This document shows, in pieces, positions 1-5,149 of a stretch of 6,641 nucleotides of DNA (the first letter of the stretch is position 1; the number at the start of each line of letters is the position of its first letter). Below the pieces are notes generated by a model. The model was not told the origin of the DNA. It did not search any database and saw only the letters and a list, made by a program, of their open reading frames with translations. Location: NCBI GenBank assembly GCA_022839445.1, contig JALHFC010000109.1, positions 2,780 to 9,420 of the forward strand. Reading direction: 5' to 3'. The translations under genes were made by a program, and so were the position numbers. Origin of the DNA: Pelotomaculum sp. (GTDB taxonomy: Bacteria > Bacillota > Desulfotomaculia > Desulfotomaculales > Pelotomaculaceae).

Positions 1-120
1 GGGGTGACGGCGCTCCTGCACGGGGTCATACCGCAACACAATGGAAAACAATCAAAAGGCAAGGGGCAAAAAAATATTCCCATTTCGGGGGCATTTTTGA
101 GCTGCTAAAGTTGAGTTAAC

Positions 121-150
121 AAAAAACACCTCCGGGTTCGCCCCGGAGGT
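121..150 (-). terminator. Rho-independent terminator of the lipoprotein operon
   Basis: Read on the minus strand, a 9-bp GC-rich stem (ACCTCCGGG pairing with CCCGGAGGT, loop of five bases) begins directly after the TAA of the lipoprotein gene. It is followed by G and then six T residues (the A run at 121-126 on the plus strand). This is a textbook intrinsic terminator and supports the minus-strand genes at 151-1321 being one transcript that ends here. Confidence 0.9.
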
Positions 151-794
151 TTACTGGACTACATTTGTTTCGATGATTGTTTTTTGAACGGTAGTAGATT
201 TGCCGGCCTGGTTTGTCGACACTACTTTGATCACATTATAACCCGCACTGGTGGGAATTGTTACCGTAAAGGCGCCGCTCCCGTCGGCCCGGGTTTTATG
301 CCCGTTCACGTCCACTATACAGTGGGGGTCGGTGCTGCCGGTTATTTTCAACAATTTGCCGGATATGTTGTCCGGTTGTTTTACTTCCAGTTTCGGCAAA
401 GGATCATATGCCACTTTTTTACTGGTGGTAAAAATGCTTTTGCCGTCAAATGAAACAACTTTAATATTTAGTTGGTTGCTGCCCTGTTCCAGGTTTACTT
501 CTGCATTAAAATTGCCGTTTAGATCAGAAAAAAACTCCTTTTCATTGATAAACACCTTGCATCCCGGGGCTACTATGCCGGTAAAACGCAACACCGGTTC
601 AATAGACTTTTCCGGCACATTAAAGCTATATAGCTGCGCCGAGCTTCTCCAGCTTCTCCAGCTTCATCAGCCGGCGCCTGCTGAGAATCAGCCCGCTTAA
701 ATTTGTCTAAAAAGCTGATTTTGGGTATGCTGCACCCGGCAGTGAAAAAGAGAAAGGTTACAGATAACAGAATAAGTGTAATTAAACTTTTCAT
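151..794 (-). pseudogene. Lipoprotein with two Ig-like (glucodextranase-B-like) repeats, split by a frameshift
   Basis: The first part starts at ATG 794 (GAGG six bases upstream) and encodes a lipoprotein signal peptide: MKS, a hydrophobic stretch, then FTAGC with the lipobox Cys at residue 21. A short linker rich in Asp, Glu and Ala follows. That frame then loses sense and stops at 573. The other frame, open before GTG 618 and ending at 151, encodes two tandem beta-sandwich repeats of the pattern G-x-x-x-PG/PH-C-x-V-x-(I/V)-N-(E/G), D-x-(N/S)-G-x-F, G-x-N-x-(I/V)-x-V, typical of glucodextranase-B-like or Big-type surface domains. Restoring one base near 640-648, beside the nine-base repeat GCTGGAGAA, would join both into one protein of about 214 residues. 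A surface-anchored adhesion or binding role is inference from the domains. The gene is third in the minus-strand operon, 17 bases after the 64-aa gene. The frameshift may be a real mutation or a sequencing error. Confidence 0.8.
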
Positions 795-811
795 CCGGCG
801 CCTCAAATGCC

Positions 812-1006
812 TTACTCTTTATTACAGCAAATTTTCCGGCAAACCTCCGCGCTGGCCTTAATAGACTGTTGCAGCACTTCCACGCTGAGTCTCGTCAATA
901 CATCCTCGCCTTTTTCAAACTTCTCCGTTTGCTTGAGGGCATTCAAACGCTCAAACAGTTCCCTCGCGTGCTTCACATATATTTCGTCGAGCAGTTCATC
1001 CATCAT
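812..1006 (-). CDS. Small helical protein of unknown function (64 aa)
   Basis: I do not recognise this protein. It starts at tandem ATGs (1006 and 1003) behind a purine-rich GAAAGGGTGG ribosome site and ends in TAA. The sequence is strongly charged and predicted helical throughout (MDELLDEIYVKHARELFERL, then a Lys/Glu-rich middle), with no signal peptide or membrane span. The C-terminus carries three cysteines close together (CRKICC), which could bind metal or form disulfides; that is speculation. It sits 21 bases after the upstream 97-aa gene and 17 bases before the lipoprotein gene, so the three are almost certainly cotranscribed. The good ribosome site and tight spacing are the evidence that it is real. 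Confidence 0.65.
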   Translation of the reverse strand: MMDELLDEIYVKHARELFERLNALKQTEKFEKGEDVLTRLSVEVLQQSIKASAEVCRKICCNKE

Positions 1007-1027
1007 ATTCCCACCCTTTCGCTTTAA

Positions 1028-1321
1028 TTATTTAATACGTTTGATTACTTCCCTGGGGTTTAGTGGTTTATCCGGATCTTTCACCGGTCCTTCGCCGAGC
1101 ATGGCCACGATGGCTAAAGTGAGGGCTACAGCTTCCCTAAATGCTTCCCCGGCCATTGTAGCTATAAGAGTTGTGGTAACTTGTTCGGGTTCTAATCCCA
1201 TGTCAACCAGCTTTTTTTGGTGGTGAAGGGTGGTTTGAGCCAAACGTTCCAAGCGGCCCGGATAAACAATTTCCTCCAGACTGTAAATCAGCTCCTTAAA
1301 ATTGTCTGAGTTAATTTCGAT
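1028..1321 (-). CDS. Conserved-looking helical protein of unknown function, unusual start (up to 97 aa)
   Basis: I do not recognise the family. The frame is open from the TAA at 1322-1324 to the TAA at 1028. A conventional caller would start at TTG 1252 (74 aa), but that codon has no well-spaced ribosome site: the nearest GGAGG is about 18 bases upstream. The frame upstream reads like protein (IEINSDNFKELIYSLEEIVY). An excellent ribosome site, AAGGGGGTG, sits six bases before the ATC codon at 1321-1319. Either ATC (or the ATT two codons on) is used as a start, or an ATG has mutated or been misread, giving an expected MEINSDNF start. The protein is mostly helical, with an Ala/Leu-rich segment near residues 51-75 and a Pro/Lys/Arg tail. 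It is the first gene of the minus-strand operon with the 64-aa protein and the lipoprotein. Confidence 0.6.
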   Translation of the reverse strand: MEINSDNFKELIYSLEEIVYPGRLERLAQTTLHHQKKLVDMGLEPEQVTTTLIATMAGEAFREAVALTLAIVAMLGEGPVKDPDKPLNPREVIKRIK

Positions 1322-1379
1322 TTATCACACCCCCTTATTTCATACCAATTCGACATTTGAAGGTATAATCCTTTTGGCG

Positions 1380-1401
1380 ATGATTATTCTATAATAATCA
1401 T
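1380..1401. promoter_or_regulatory. 22-bp perfect palindrome, possible operator
   Basis: ATGATTATT, four bases (CTAT), then AATAATCAT form perfect nine-base arms in the divergent region between the minus-strand operon and the malic enzyme gene. A second short palindrome, TTGCC-T-GGCAA, lies at 1421-1431. The AT-rich dyad resembles operators of Fur/PerR-like repressors in general shape, but it does not match a consensus well enough to name a regulator. It lies about 10-30 bases downstream of the candidate minus-strand promoter, where a repressor could act. Confidence 0.4.
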
Positions 1402-1411
1402 TTTAGATGCC

Positions 1412-1442
1412 ATAATGTGTTTGCCTGGCAAGTATATGTCAA
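1412..1442 (-). promoter_or_regulatory. Candidate sigma-A promoter for the minus-strand operon
   Basis: On the minus strand a perfect -35 TTGACA (1442-1437) is followed after 19 bases by CATTAT (1417-1412), four of six matches to the -10 consensus. The spacer is long, which lowers confidence. It would give an untranslated leader of about 85 bases before the first gene and would place the 1380-1401 palindrome just downstream of the start of transcription. Confidence 0.35.
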
Positions 1443-1537
1443 ATATAGCTATTAATAATCTACCTTGCTTAGAATAGTTGTTGACAGAAGATCCAAAATA
1501 ATAGTGGATAGAAAAATGAGCTGTAGGGAGGGTGAAT

Positions 1538-2953
1538 ATGTCCACTTTTTCCAATGTTGTAATGAAGTTGAAGCTTATAAACCGTCCGGGTACGCTGGCA
1601 AAAGTCCTGTCGGTAATTGCCCGGGAAGGGGGGAGCCTGGGCGCTATAGATTTAATCTCAGCCTCGCCCTCGCATGTTACCAGAGAGTTGATGGTCAAGT
1701 TGCGTGACAGGGAGCACCTGGAGGAATTGATCGGTATCCTGGAAATCGTCCCTGATGTAGAAGTGGTTAGTATCGCCGACAGGGTTTTTCTTAAGCACAC
1801 CGGGGGTAAAATTGAAATTAAACCTAGAAGGCCGGTGCAGAACTGGGAGGACCTGTCCCTGATCTATACCCCGGGGGTAGCCGGGGTGTCGGAAGCTATC
1901 TACGATAAACCCGACATGGCGTACAAATATACTATGAAAGGTAATTCCGTAGCCATTGTAACAGACGGATCGTCCGTGCTGGGTCTGGGGGACTTGGGCC
2001 CGGCTCCCGCGCTGCCGGTGATGGAAGGCAAGGCCATTCTTTTCAAAAGATTTGCCAATATTGATGCCTTTCCTTTGTGTTTGGATGTCCACGAACCCAG
2101 GCAGATCATCGAAGCCGTGGTGGCCTGCGCGCCTGCCTTCGGCGGCATAAACTTGGAGGATATCGCCGCGCCGAAATGTTTTGAAATCGAAGAAAAGTTA
2201 TCGCGCCGTTTGGATATACCGGTCTTTCACGACGACCAGCACGGGACCGCCATTGTAACCCTGGCGGGGTTGATCAACGCCCTAAAAGTGACGGGCAGAA
2301 AAATGGCGGATATTCAGCTGGTCATTAGCGGCGCCGGCGCTGCCGGGGTATCTATTATTAGGTTATTGAAGCGGGCCGGGGCGCAAAACATTATTGTCTG
2401 TGACCGGCAAGGCGCTATTGCCCGGGATAACCTGCCCAAACATGCGCACAAACGCTGGATAGCCGAAAATACCAACAAGCAGCGTGTGCATGGCAGCTTA
2501 AAGGACGTCGTCGCCGGCGCCGATGTTTTTATCGGTGTGTCCGGGCCGAACCTGCTGGGGAGGGAAGATATACTTAAAATGGCTAAAAATCCGGTCGTGT
2601 TTGCCCTGGCAAATCCGGAACCGGAGGTAAGCCCGGAAGATATCCATGACATAGCAGGGGTAATAGCTACCGGGAGGTCGGATTATCCCAACCAAGTAAA
2701 CAATGCCCTGGCTTTTCCCGGCGTTTTTCGGGGCGCGTTGGACTGCCACGCCAAGAACATCAACGGCGAAATGTGTTTGGCTGCGGCGCACGCCCTGGCC
2801 GGTGTGGTAAGAGAAGGACAACTGTGCGCCGAAAATATAATGCCCTCGGTTTTTAATGATAATGTGGCCAATACGGTGGCAAAAGCCGTTAAAAGGGTGG
2901 CCGGCCGCATGGGTGTTTCCAGGGTATTTCCAAATTATGAGAAAGTAATTTAA
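1538..2953 (+). CDS. NAD-dependent malic enzyme with N-terminal ACT domain
   Basis: The enzyme catalyses oxidative decarboxylation of L-malate to pyruvate and CO2 in the cytoplasm. ATG 1538 is chosen because AGGGAGG at 1525-1531 is correctly spaced for it; the GTG at 1532 overlaps that site. The product is 471 aa. Residues 8-84 form an ACT domain (KLKLINRPGTLAKVLSVIA), a small-molecule sensing fold. The catalytic core follows, with Tyr110 in YTPGVA, Lys165 in MEGKA, metal ligands Glu207-Asp208 in NLEDI, and the acidic pair in FHDDQHGTA (232-233). The Rossmann loop is GAGAAG (265-270), with Asp289 at the end of the next strand, which favours NAD over NADP. The C-terminal ATGRSDYPNQVNN motif is intact. 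The gene is complete and monocistronic as far as can be seen. A TTGACA at 1481-1486 may be its -35, but the -10 is poor. No clear terminator follows. The ACT ligand is unknown. Confidence 0.95.
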   Translation: MSTFSNVVMKLKLINRPGTLAKVLSVIAREGGSLGAIDLISASPSHVTRELMVKLRDREHLEELIGILEIVPDVEVVSIADRVFLKHTGGKIEIKPRRPVQNWEDLSLIYTPGVAGVSEAIYDKPDMAYKYTMKGNSVAIVTDGSSVLGLGDLGPAPALPVMEGKAILFKRFANIDAFPLCLDVHEPRQIIEAVVACAPAFGGINLEDIAAPKCFEIEEKLSRRLDIPVFHDDQHGTAIVTLAGLINALKVTGRKMADIQLVISGAGAAGVSIIRLLKRAGAQNIIVCDRQGAIARDNLPKHAHKRWIAENTNKQRVHGSLKDVVAGADVFIGVSGPNLLGREDILKMAKNPVVFALANPEPEVSPEDIHDIAGVIATGRSDYPNQVNNALAFPGVFRGALDCHAKNINGEMCLAAAHALAGVVREGQLCAENIMPSVFNDNVANTVAKAVKRVAGRMGVSRVFPNYEKVI

Positions 2954-2968
2954 AATTTAAAAATGGTA

Positions 2969-2997
2969 TTGACAGGCAAATAGGGGTTTGGTAATAT
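2969..2997 (+). promoter_or_regulatory. Sigma-A promoter of the DUF1659-DUF2922-YvrJ operon
   Basis: A perfect TTGACA (2969-2974), a 17-base spacer and TAATAT (2992-2997, five of six matches) make this the best promoter in the window. Transcription should begin near 3004, about 100 bases before the DUF1659 start codon and inside the LexA-like box. Confidence 0.85.
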
Positions 2998-3002
2998 ATT
3001 AT

Positions 3003-3016
3003 CGAACATACGTTCT
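3003..3016. promoter_or_regulatory. LexA-like (SOS) operator overlapping the transcription start
   Basis: CGAACATACGTTCT matches the Gram-positive LexA (Cheo/DinR) box CGAACRNRYGTTYC at 13 of 14 positions, including the complete GAAC-N4-GTTC dyad. It begins five bases after the -10 hexamer and covers the predicted start site, an ideal position for repression. The match and position are seen; control by LexA is inferred. Confidence 0.7.
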
Positions 3017-3070
3017 GGGCAGGGCAAATGGTGGAACATTTTACCTGCCCAAAATGTTTCGCCTTTGCCC
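3017..3070 (+). promoter_or_regulatory. Structured 5' leader: long stem-loop with possible pseudoknot
   Basis: In the transcript, GGGCAAA (3022-3028) pairs with TTTGCCC (3064-3070). Inside it, GTGGAACATTTT (3031-3042) pairs with AAAATGTTTCGC (3051-3062), allowing two G-U pairs. Together this is a stem of about 20 pairs with a small bulge, closed by the eight-base loop ACCTGCCC. The loop segment CCTGCCC (3044-3050) is also exactly complementary to GGGCAGG (3017-3023) just upstream, so a pseudoknot or an alternative fold is possible. No U-run follows, so it is not an intrinsic terminator; the ribosome site lies about 20 bases beyond. Confidence 0.6.
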
Positions 3071-3105
3071 CGCCAGTTAAACAAATAAAGAGGAGGTGAA
3101 ATTTA

Positions 3106-3330
3106 TTGGCTTTAGACAAGGTCGCTGCCAATTCCGTGCTCAGGCTGCAGTTGCGTGTCGGTGTTAACGGTAGCGGTAACCCGGTTTACCGGAACAAGAG
3201 CCTGAACAACGTGAAGCCCACCGCAGCGGACGATGACATGTACGACGTCGGCGCTTCGCTGGCCGCTTTGCAGCAGTACCCTTTAAACGGCATTAACCGC
3301 ATTGACAATGCTCAGTTAGTTGAAATTTAA
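3106..3330 (+). CDS. DUF1659 family protein
   Basis: A 74-aa soluble protein of the DUF1659 family, recognised by the pattern of an N-terminal strand pair, a GNPVYRNKSLNNVKP core, and the ending YDVGASLAALQQYPLNGINR. The biochemical function of the family is not known. TTG 3106 is the start: a perfect AGGAGGTG (3091-3098) lies seven bases upstream and the aligned family members begin here. The length is normal for the family. It is the first gene of a three-gene cassette with DUF2922 and YvrJ, an arrangement seen repeatedly in Firmicutes. It lies downstream of the strong promoter, LexA-like box and structured leader, so it may be induced by DNA damage (inference). Confidence 0.88.
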   Translation: MALDKVAANSVLRLQLRVGVNGSGNPVYRNKSLNNVKPTAADDDMYDVGASLAALQQYPLNGINRIDNAQLVEI

Positions 3331-3366
3331 AGGTGAATTAAATTTTAAAGAAAGGAGGAATGTTTA

Positions 3367-3600
3367 TTGGCCACTTCTGCCCGTACCCTGCGCATGGTTT
3401 TTCGAAACCAGGGCGGTAAAAATGTTACTTTCAGCTTGGATAACCCCAGGACTGATCTAACCGCCGGGGAAATCGAAACTGCCATGGAGATGGTTATCGA
3501 CAGGAATATCTTTACCAGTCCGGGTGGGGATCTGGTGTCCAAGCAGGACATCAAGCTCATCGATAGCACCACCGACGACCTTTACGACCCGCCCGCCTAA
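3367..3600 (+). CDS. DUF2922 family protein
   Basis: A 77-aa soluble protein of the DUF2922 family. The family pattern is visible: TLRMVFRNQGGKNVTFSLDN, then DLTAGEIETAMEMVIDRNIF, then TSPGGDLVSKQDIKLID. No catalytic residues are evident and no function is known. The start is TTG 3367 with AAAGGAGG at 3351-3358; an ATG at 3360 is in another frame. It is 36 bases after DUF1659 and shares its transcript. TTG starts on both genes behind near-perfect ribosome sites suggest the initiation rate is tuned by the start codon. Confidence 0.88.
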   Translation: MATSARTLRMVFRNQGGKNVTFSLDNPRTDLTAGEIETAMEMVIDRNIFTSPGGDLVSKQDIKLIDSTTDDLYDPPA

Positions 3601-3621
3601 AATAAGGGCGATGACATATAC

Positions 3622-3643
3622 GGCGGGGGGATTGCCTCCCGCC
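3622..3643 (+). other. Intercistronic GC hairpin between DUF2922 and YvrJ genes
   Basis: GGCGGGGGG and CCTCCCGCC form a nine-pair stem (one G-U) with the four-base loop ATTG. It is followed by TATTAAAAATG rather than a U-run, so termination would be weak at best. It may act as a leaky attenuator or protect the 3' end of the upstream message. Confidence 0.5.
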
Positions 3644-3662
3644 TATTAAAAATGAAAGGGTG

Positions 3663-3845
3663 ATGTGGCTGGAGACTATCCTGCAGGCGGTGGGTAATGT
3701 CGGTTTTCCCATAGCCGTAGCCGCGTACTTGCTGGTGCGCATCGAGGGCAAGCTGGAGATCCTGGCTGCCAGCATTGCCAGATTGGCCGAAGCAGTAGCG
3801 GGTGAGCGGCGGCAGGTAATAAGGAATGGGGACACACCTTCCTAG
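3663..3845 (+). CDS. YvrJ family small membrane protein
   Basis: A protein of about 60 aa in the YvrJ family, with an N-terminal WLETILQAVGNVGFPIAVAA segment, a single membrane helix over roughly residues 10-26, and an amphipathic C-terminal helix (RIEGKLEILAASIARLAEAV). Function is unknown; it is probably a membrane partner of the DUF1659/DUF2922 proteins encoded just upstream, since the three co-occur. ATG 3663 follows AAAGGG at 3655-3660; the GTG at 3660 would overlap that site. The last residues (after ERRQVI) are encoded by the repeat beginning at 3820, so the natural C-terminus seems to have been replaced or extended by an inserted element. The stop codon lies inside the repeat. Confidence 0.8.
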   Translation: MWLETILQAVGNVGFPIAVAAYLLVRIEGKLEILAASIARLAEAVAGERRQVIRNGDTPS

Positions 3846-3932
3846 TATTTGTCGATACTGTGGTAAGTTTGTACCTTATGGTACATTTGCAGCTGTATGT
3901 TTAGCTTGTCGTTAGAGGGAAGGAATGTCCCC
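3820..3932. repeat. REP/MITE-like element with inverted ends, long copy
   Basis: The ends GGGGACACACCTTCC (3828-3842) and GGAAGGAATGTCCCC (3918-3932) are inverted repeats matching at 13 of 15 positions, enclosing 75 bases. Inside are two small perfect hairpins, AGTAT/ATACT (3844-3858) and GTACC-TTAT-GGTAC (3871-3884). The first 20 bases, TAAGGAATGGGGACACACCT, recur exactly at 3979-3998. The GGGGACA end sequences resemble the REP-type elements found near IS200-like (RAYT) transposases in Clostridia; no transposase is present here, so mobilisation in trans is inference. Confidence 0.7.
3826..3915 (+). CDS. Possible 29-aa zinc-ribbon microprotein inside the repeat
   Basis: ATG 3826 opens a 29-codon frame ending in TAG. 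Its product has the spacing CxxC-x12-CxxC (Cys 9, 12, 25 and 28), a compact zinc-ribbon pattern (ICRYCGKF ... AVCLACR). The frame overlaps the last 20 bases of the YvrJ gene and has only AAGGA directly before the ATG, so expression would depend on translational coupling. It lies wholly within the REP/MITE-like repeat, so the pattern could also be chance or a relic of a larger gene. No family is recognised. Confidence 0.3.
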   Translation: MGTHLPSICRYCGKFVPYGTFAAVCLACR

Positions 3933-3978
3933 GATCGGTATGCGTTGCCGAATATAGCGGGGTTGACGAGGTGTAAGT

Positions 3979-4020
3979 TAAGGAATGGGGACACACCTCC
4001 TTCGGAGGAATGTCCCCTTA
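3979..4020. repeat. REP-like element, short copy forming a hairpin
   Basis: The first 20 bases are identical to 3820-3839. The copy then closes directly: GGGGACA (3987-3993) pairs with TGTCCCC (4011-4017) and CCTCC (3996-4000) with GGAGG (4004-4008), loop TTC, interrupted by a CA/AA mismatch. It looks like the long copy without its 75-base interior. The 46 bases between the two copies show nothing recognisable. Confidence 0.7.
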
Positions 4021-4025
4021 TTGTA

Positions 4026-4053
4026 TTGTAAGTGATAGGTGTTGTGATATAAT
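4026..4053 (+). promoter_or_regulatory. Extended -10 promoter upstream of galE
   Basis: TATAAT (4048-4053) is perfect and is preceded by TGA, giving the extended -10 form TGnTATAAT. TTGTAA (4026-4031) with a 16-base spacer is a fair -35. It is the likely promoter for galE, starting near 4060 and leaving a leader of about 110 bases. Confidence 0.65.
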
Positions 4054-4066
4054 TTAGTAAGGGGTG

Positions 4067-4111
4067 ATGGCGATAGACGTCTATACCATCGTCGATAGCG
4101 CGGTGGAATAA
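4067..4111 (+). CDS. Possible 14-aa leader peptide before galE
   Basis: ATG 4067 behind TAAGGGGTG opens a 14-codon frame (MAIDVYTIVDSAVE) ending in TAA, 61 bases before galE. The same stretch contains the perfect palindrome ATAGACGTCTAT (4073-4084) inside flanking GATGG/CCATC arms, so the dyad may be the functional element instead. The ribosome site is very close to the ATG. It may be a chance frame. Confidence 0.2.
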   Translation: MAIDVYTIVDSAVE

Positions 4112-4172
4112 GGTCGGCAACATTCAAATTAGATAAATTATCAGGTTTTGAGTTGTGTGTGGGGGTGGGAAT

Positions 4173-5115
4173 GTGCGTATTTTGGTTACCGGGGGGGCGG
4201 GCTATATTGGTAGCCATACCGTCCGGGGACTTGTTAACAGAGGACATCATGTAGTAGTGTTGGACAACCTTTCTAAAGGCCACAGGGTGGCTGTTGGAGA
4301 AACCGGGTTTGTGCAGGGTGATACCAGTGACCGCAGGCAATTACAAGAAATATTTCAAGGGTATGAAATTGAAGCAGTGATGCACTTTGCCGCCAGTAGC
4401 CTGGTGGGTGAATCGGTGCGCCACCCGTCTGTTTACTACTACAACAATGTTGTAAAGGGAATTTCACTGCTGGACGCCATGGTTGAGTCAGGGGTACGCT
4501 TCCTGGTCTTTTCTTCCACCGCGGCAGTGTACGGGGAGCCGCAGGAAATACCGATACCGGAGGACCATGCGCTGGTATGACAGCGCTTACGGCTTGCGTT
4601 ACGCATCATTGCGCTATTTTAATGCTGCCGGCGCCGACCCGGCGGGGGATATCGGGGAGGACCACGAACCTGAGACCCACCTGATTCCGCTGACGCTAAA
4701 GGTAGCTAACGGACTGCTGCCTCACCTGGAGGTCTTCGGTGTCGATTACCCCACACCGGACGGGTCTTGTGTAAGGGACTACATCCACGTTAGCGACCTG
4801 GCGGATGCCCATGTCCTGGCCCTGGAGGCTCTGGCTGCGGGCGCTCCTTCTACTGTGTACAACCTGGGAAATGGAAATGGCTACTCTGTCTTGGAAGTAA
4901 TCAAAGCAGCCGAAGAAGTGGTGGGCAGGTCAATTAAAATAAAATATGGGGTACGGCGGGCGGGGGACCCGGCGGCGCTGGTGGCCGGATCGGAAAAGAT
5001 CAAGACCGGGCTGGGTTGGCAGCCGCGCTTTACAGATCTGCGGGCCATTATTGAGACAGCTTGGCGCTGGCACCGCAACCATCCTTTGGGATTTAAGGAC
5101 AAGCCCAACCGGTAA
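4173..5115 (+). pseudogene. galE: UDP-glucose 4-epimerase, broken by a deletion over the catalytic YxxxK
   Basis: GalE interconverts UDP-glucose and UDP-galactose for cell-surface polysaccharide. GTG 4173 follows GGGGGTGGG. The first 135 residues carry the NAD loop TGGAGYIGSH (6-15), the HFAASSLVGES segment and FSSTAAVYG with the catalytic Ser/Thr (114-116). The frame then reads PEDHALV and stops at 4578-4580. From 4567 another frame continues the same protein: RWYDSAYGLRYASLRYFNAA, GDIGEDHEPETHLIPL, DGSCVRDYIHVSDLADAH, YNLGNGNGYSVLEV, to TAA 5115. In intact GalE about 20 residues lie between EDH and the WY of this motif, including the proton-transferring YGETK (YxxxK). Four bases remain here, so about 56 bp are missing, which also explains the frame change. 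Neither fragment could be an active epimerase. The junction has the short sequence ATGCGC, which may have guided the deletion. An assembly error is the alternative. Confidence 0.88.
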
Positions 5116-5149
5116 AACCCCATGTAGTTGAAGGTTAAATGACACCGGT

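Noticed and set aside
1..120. Two short plus-strand frames open from the window edge (to stops at 106-108 and near 116)
   Set aside because: Neither translation resembles a known protein, there is no way to choose between them, and the stretch is too short to support a C-terminal fragment.
573..660. Programmed -1 frameshift in the lipoprotein gene
   Set aside because: No slippery heptamer (X XXY YYZ) is present at the switch, so mutation or sequencing error is simpler.
184..700. Plus-strand frames opposite the lipoprotein
   Set aside because: The opposite strand carries the lipoprotein signal and two Ig-like repeats with a terminator; the plus frames resemble nothing.
1364..1369. TATAAT on the plus strand upstream of the malic enzyme
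   Set aside because: There is no -35 at 16-18 bases upstream, and it lies too far from the gene to be preferred in an AT-rich region.
1481..1510. Promoter for the malic enzyme with TTGACA at 1481-1486
   Set aside because: No acceptable -10 hexamer occurs at 15-19 bases; kept only as a remark in the gene entry.
1658..2821. Long antisense frames inside the malic enzyme gene
   Set aside because: They are shadows of a well-supported gene and show no domain, ribosome site or known sequence.
3820..4020. CRISPR array
   Set aside because: There are only two copies, of unequal structure and with inverted ends; no regular repeat-spacer pattern.
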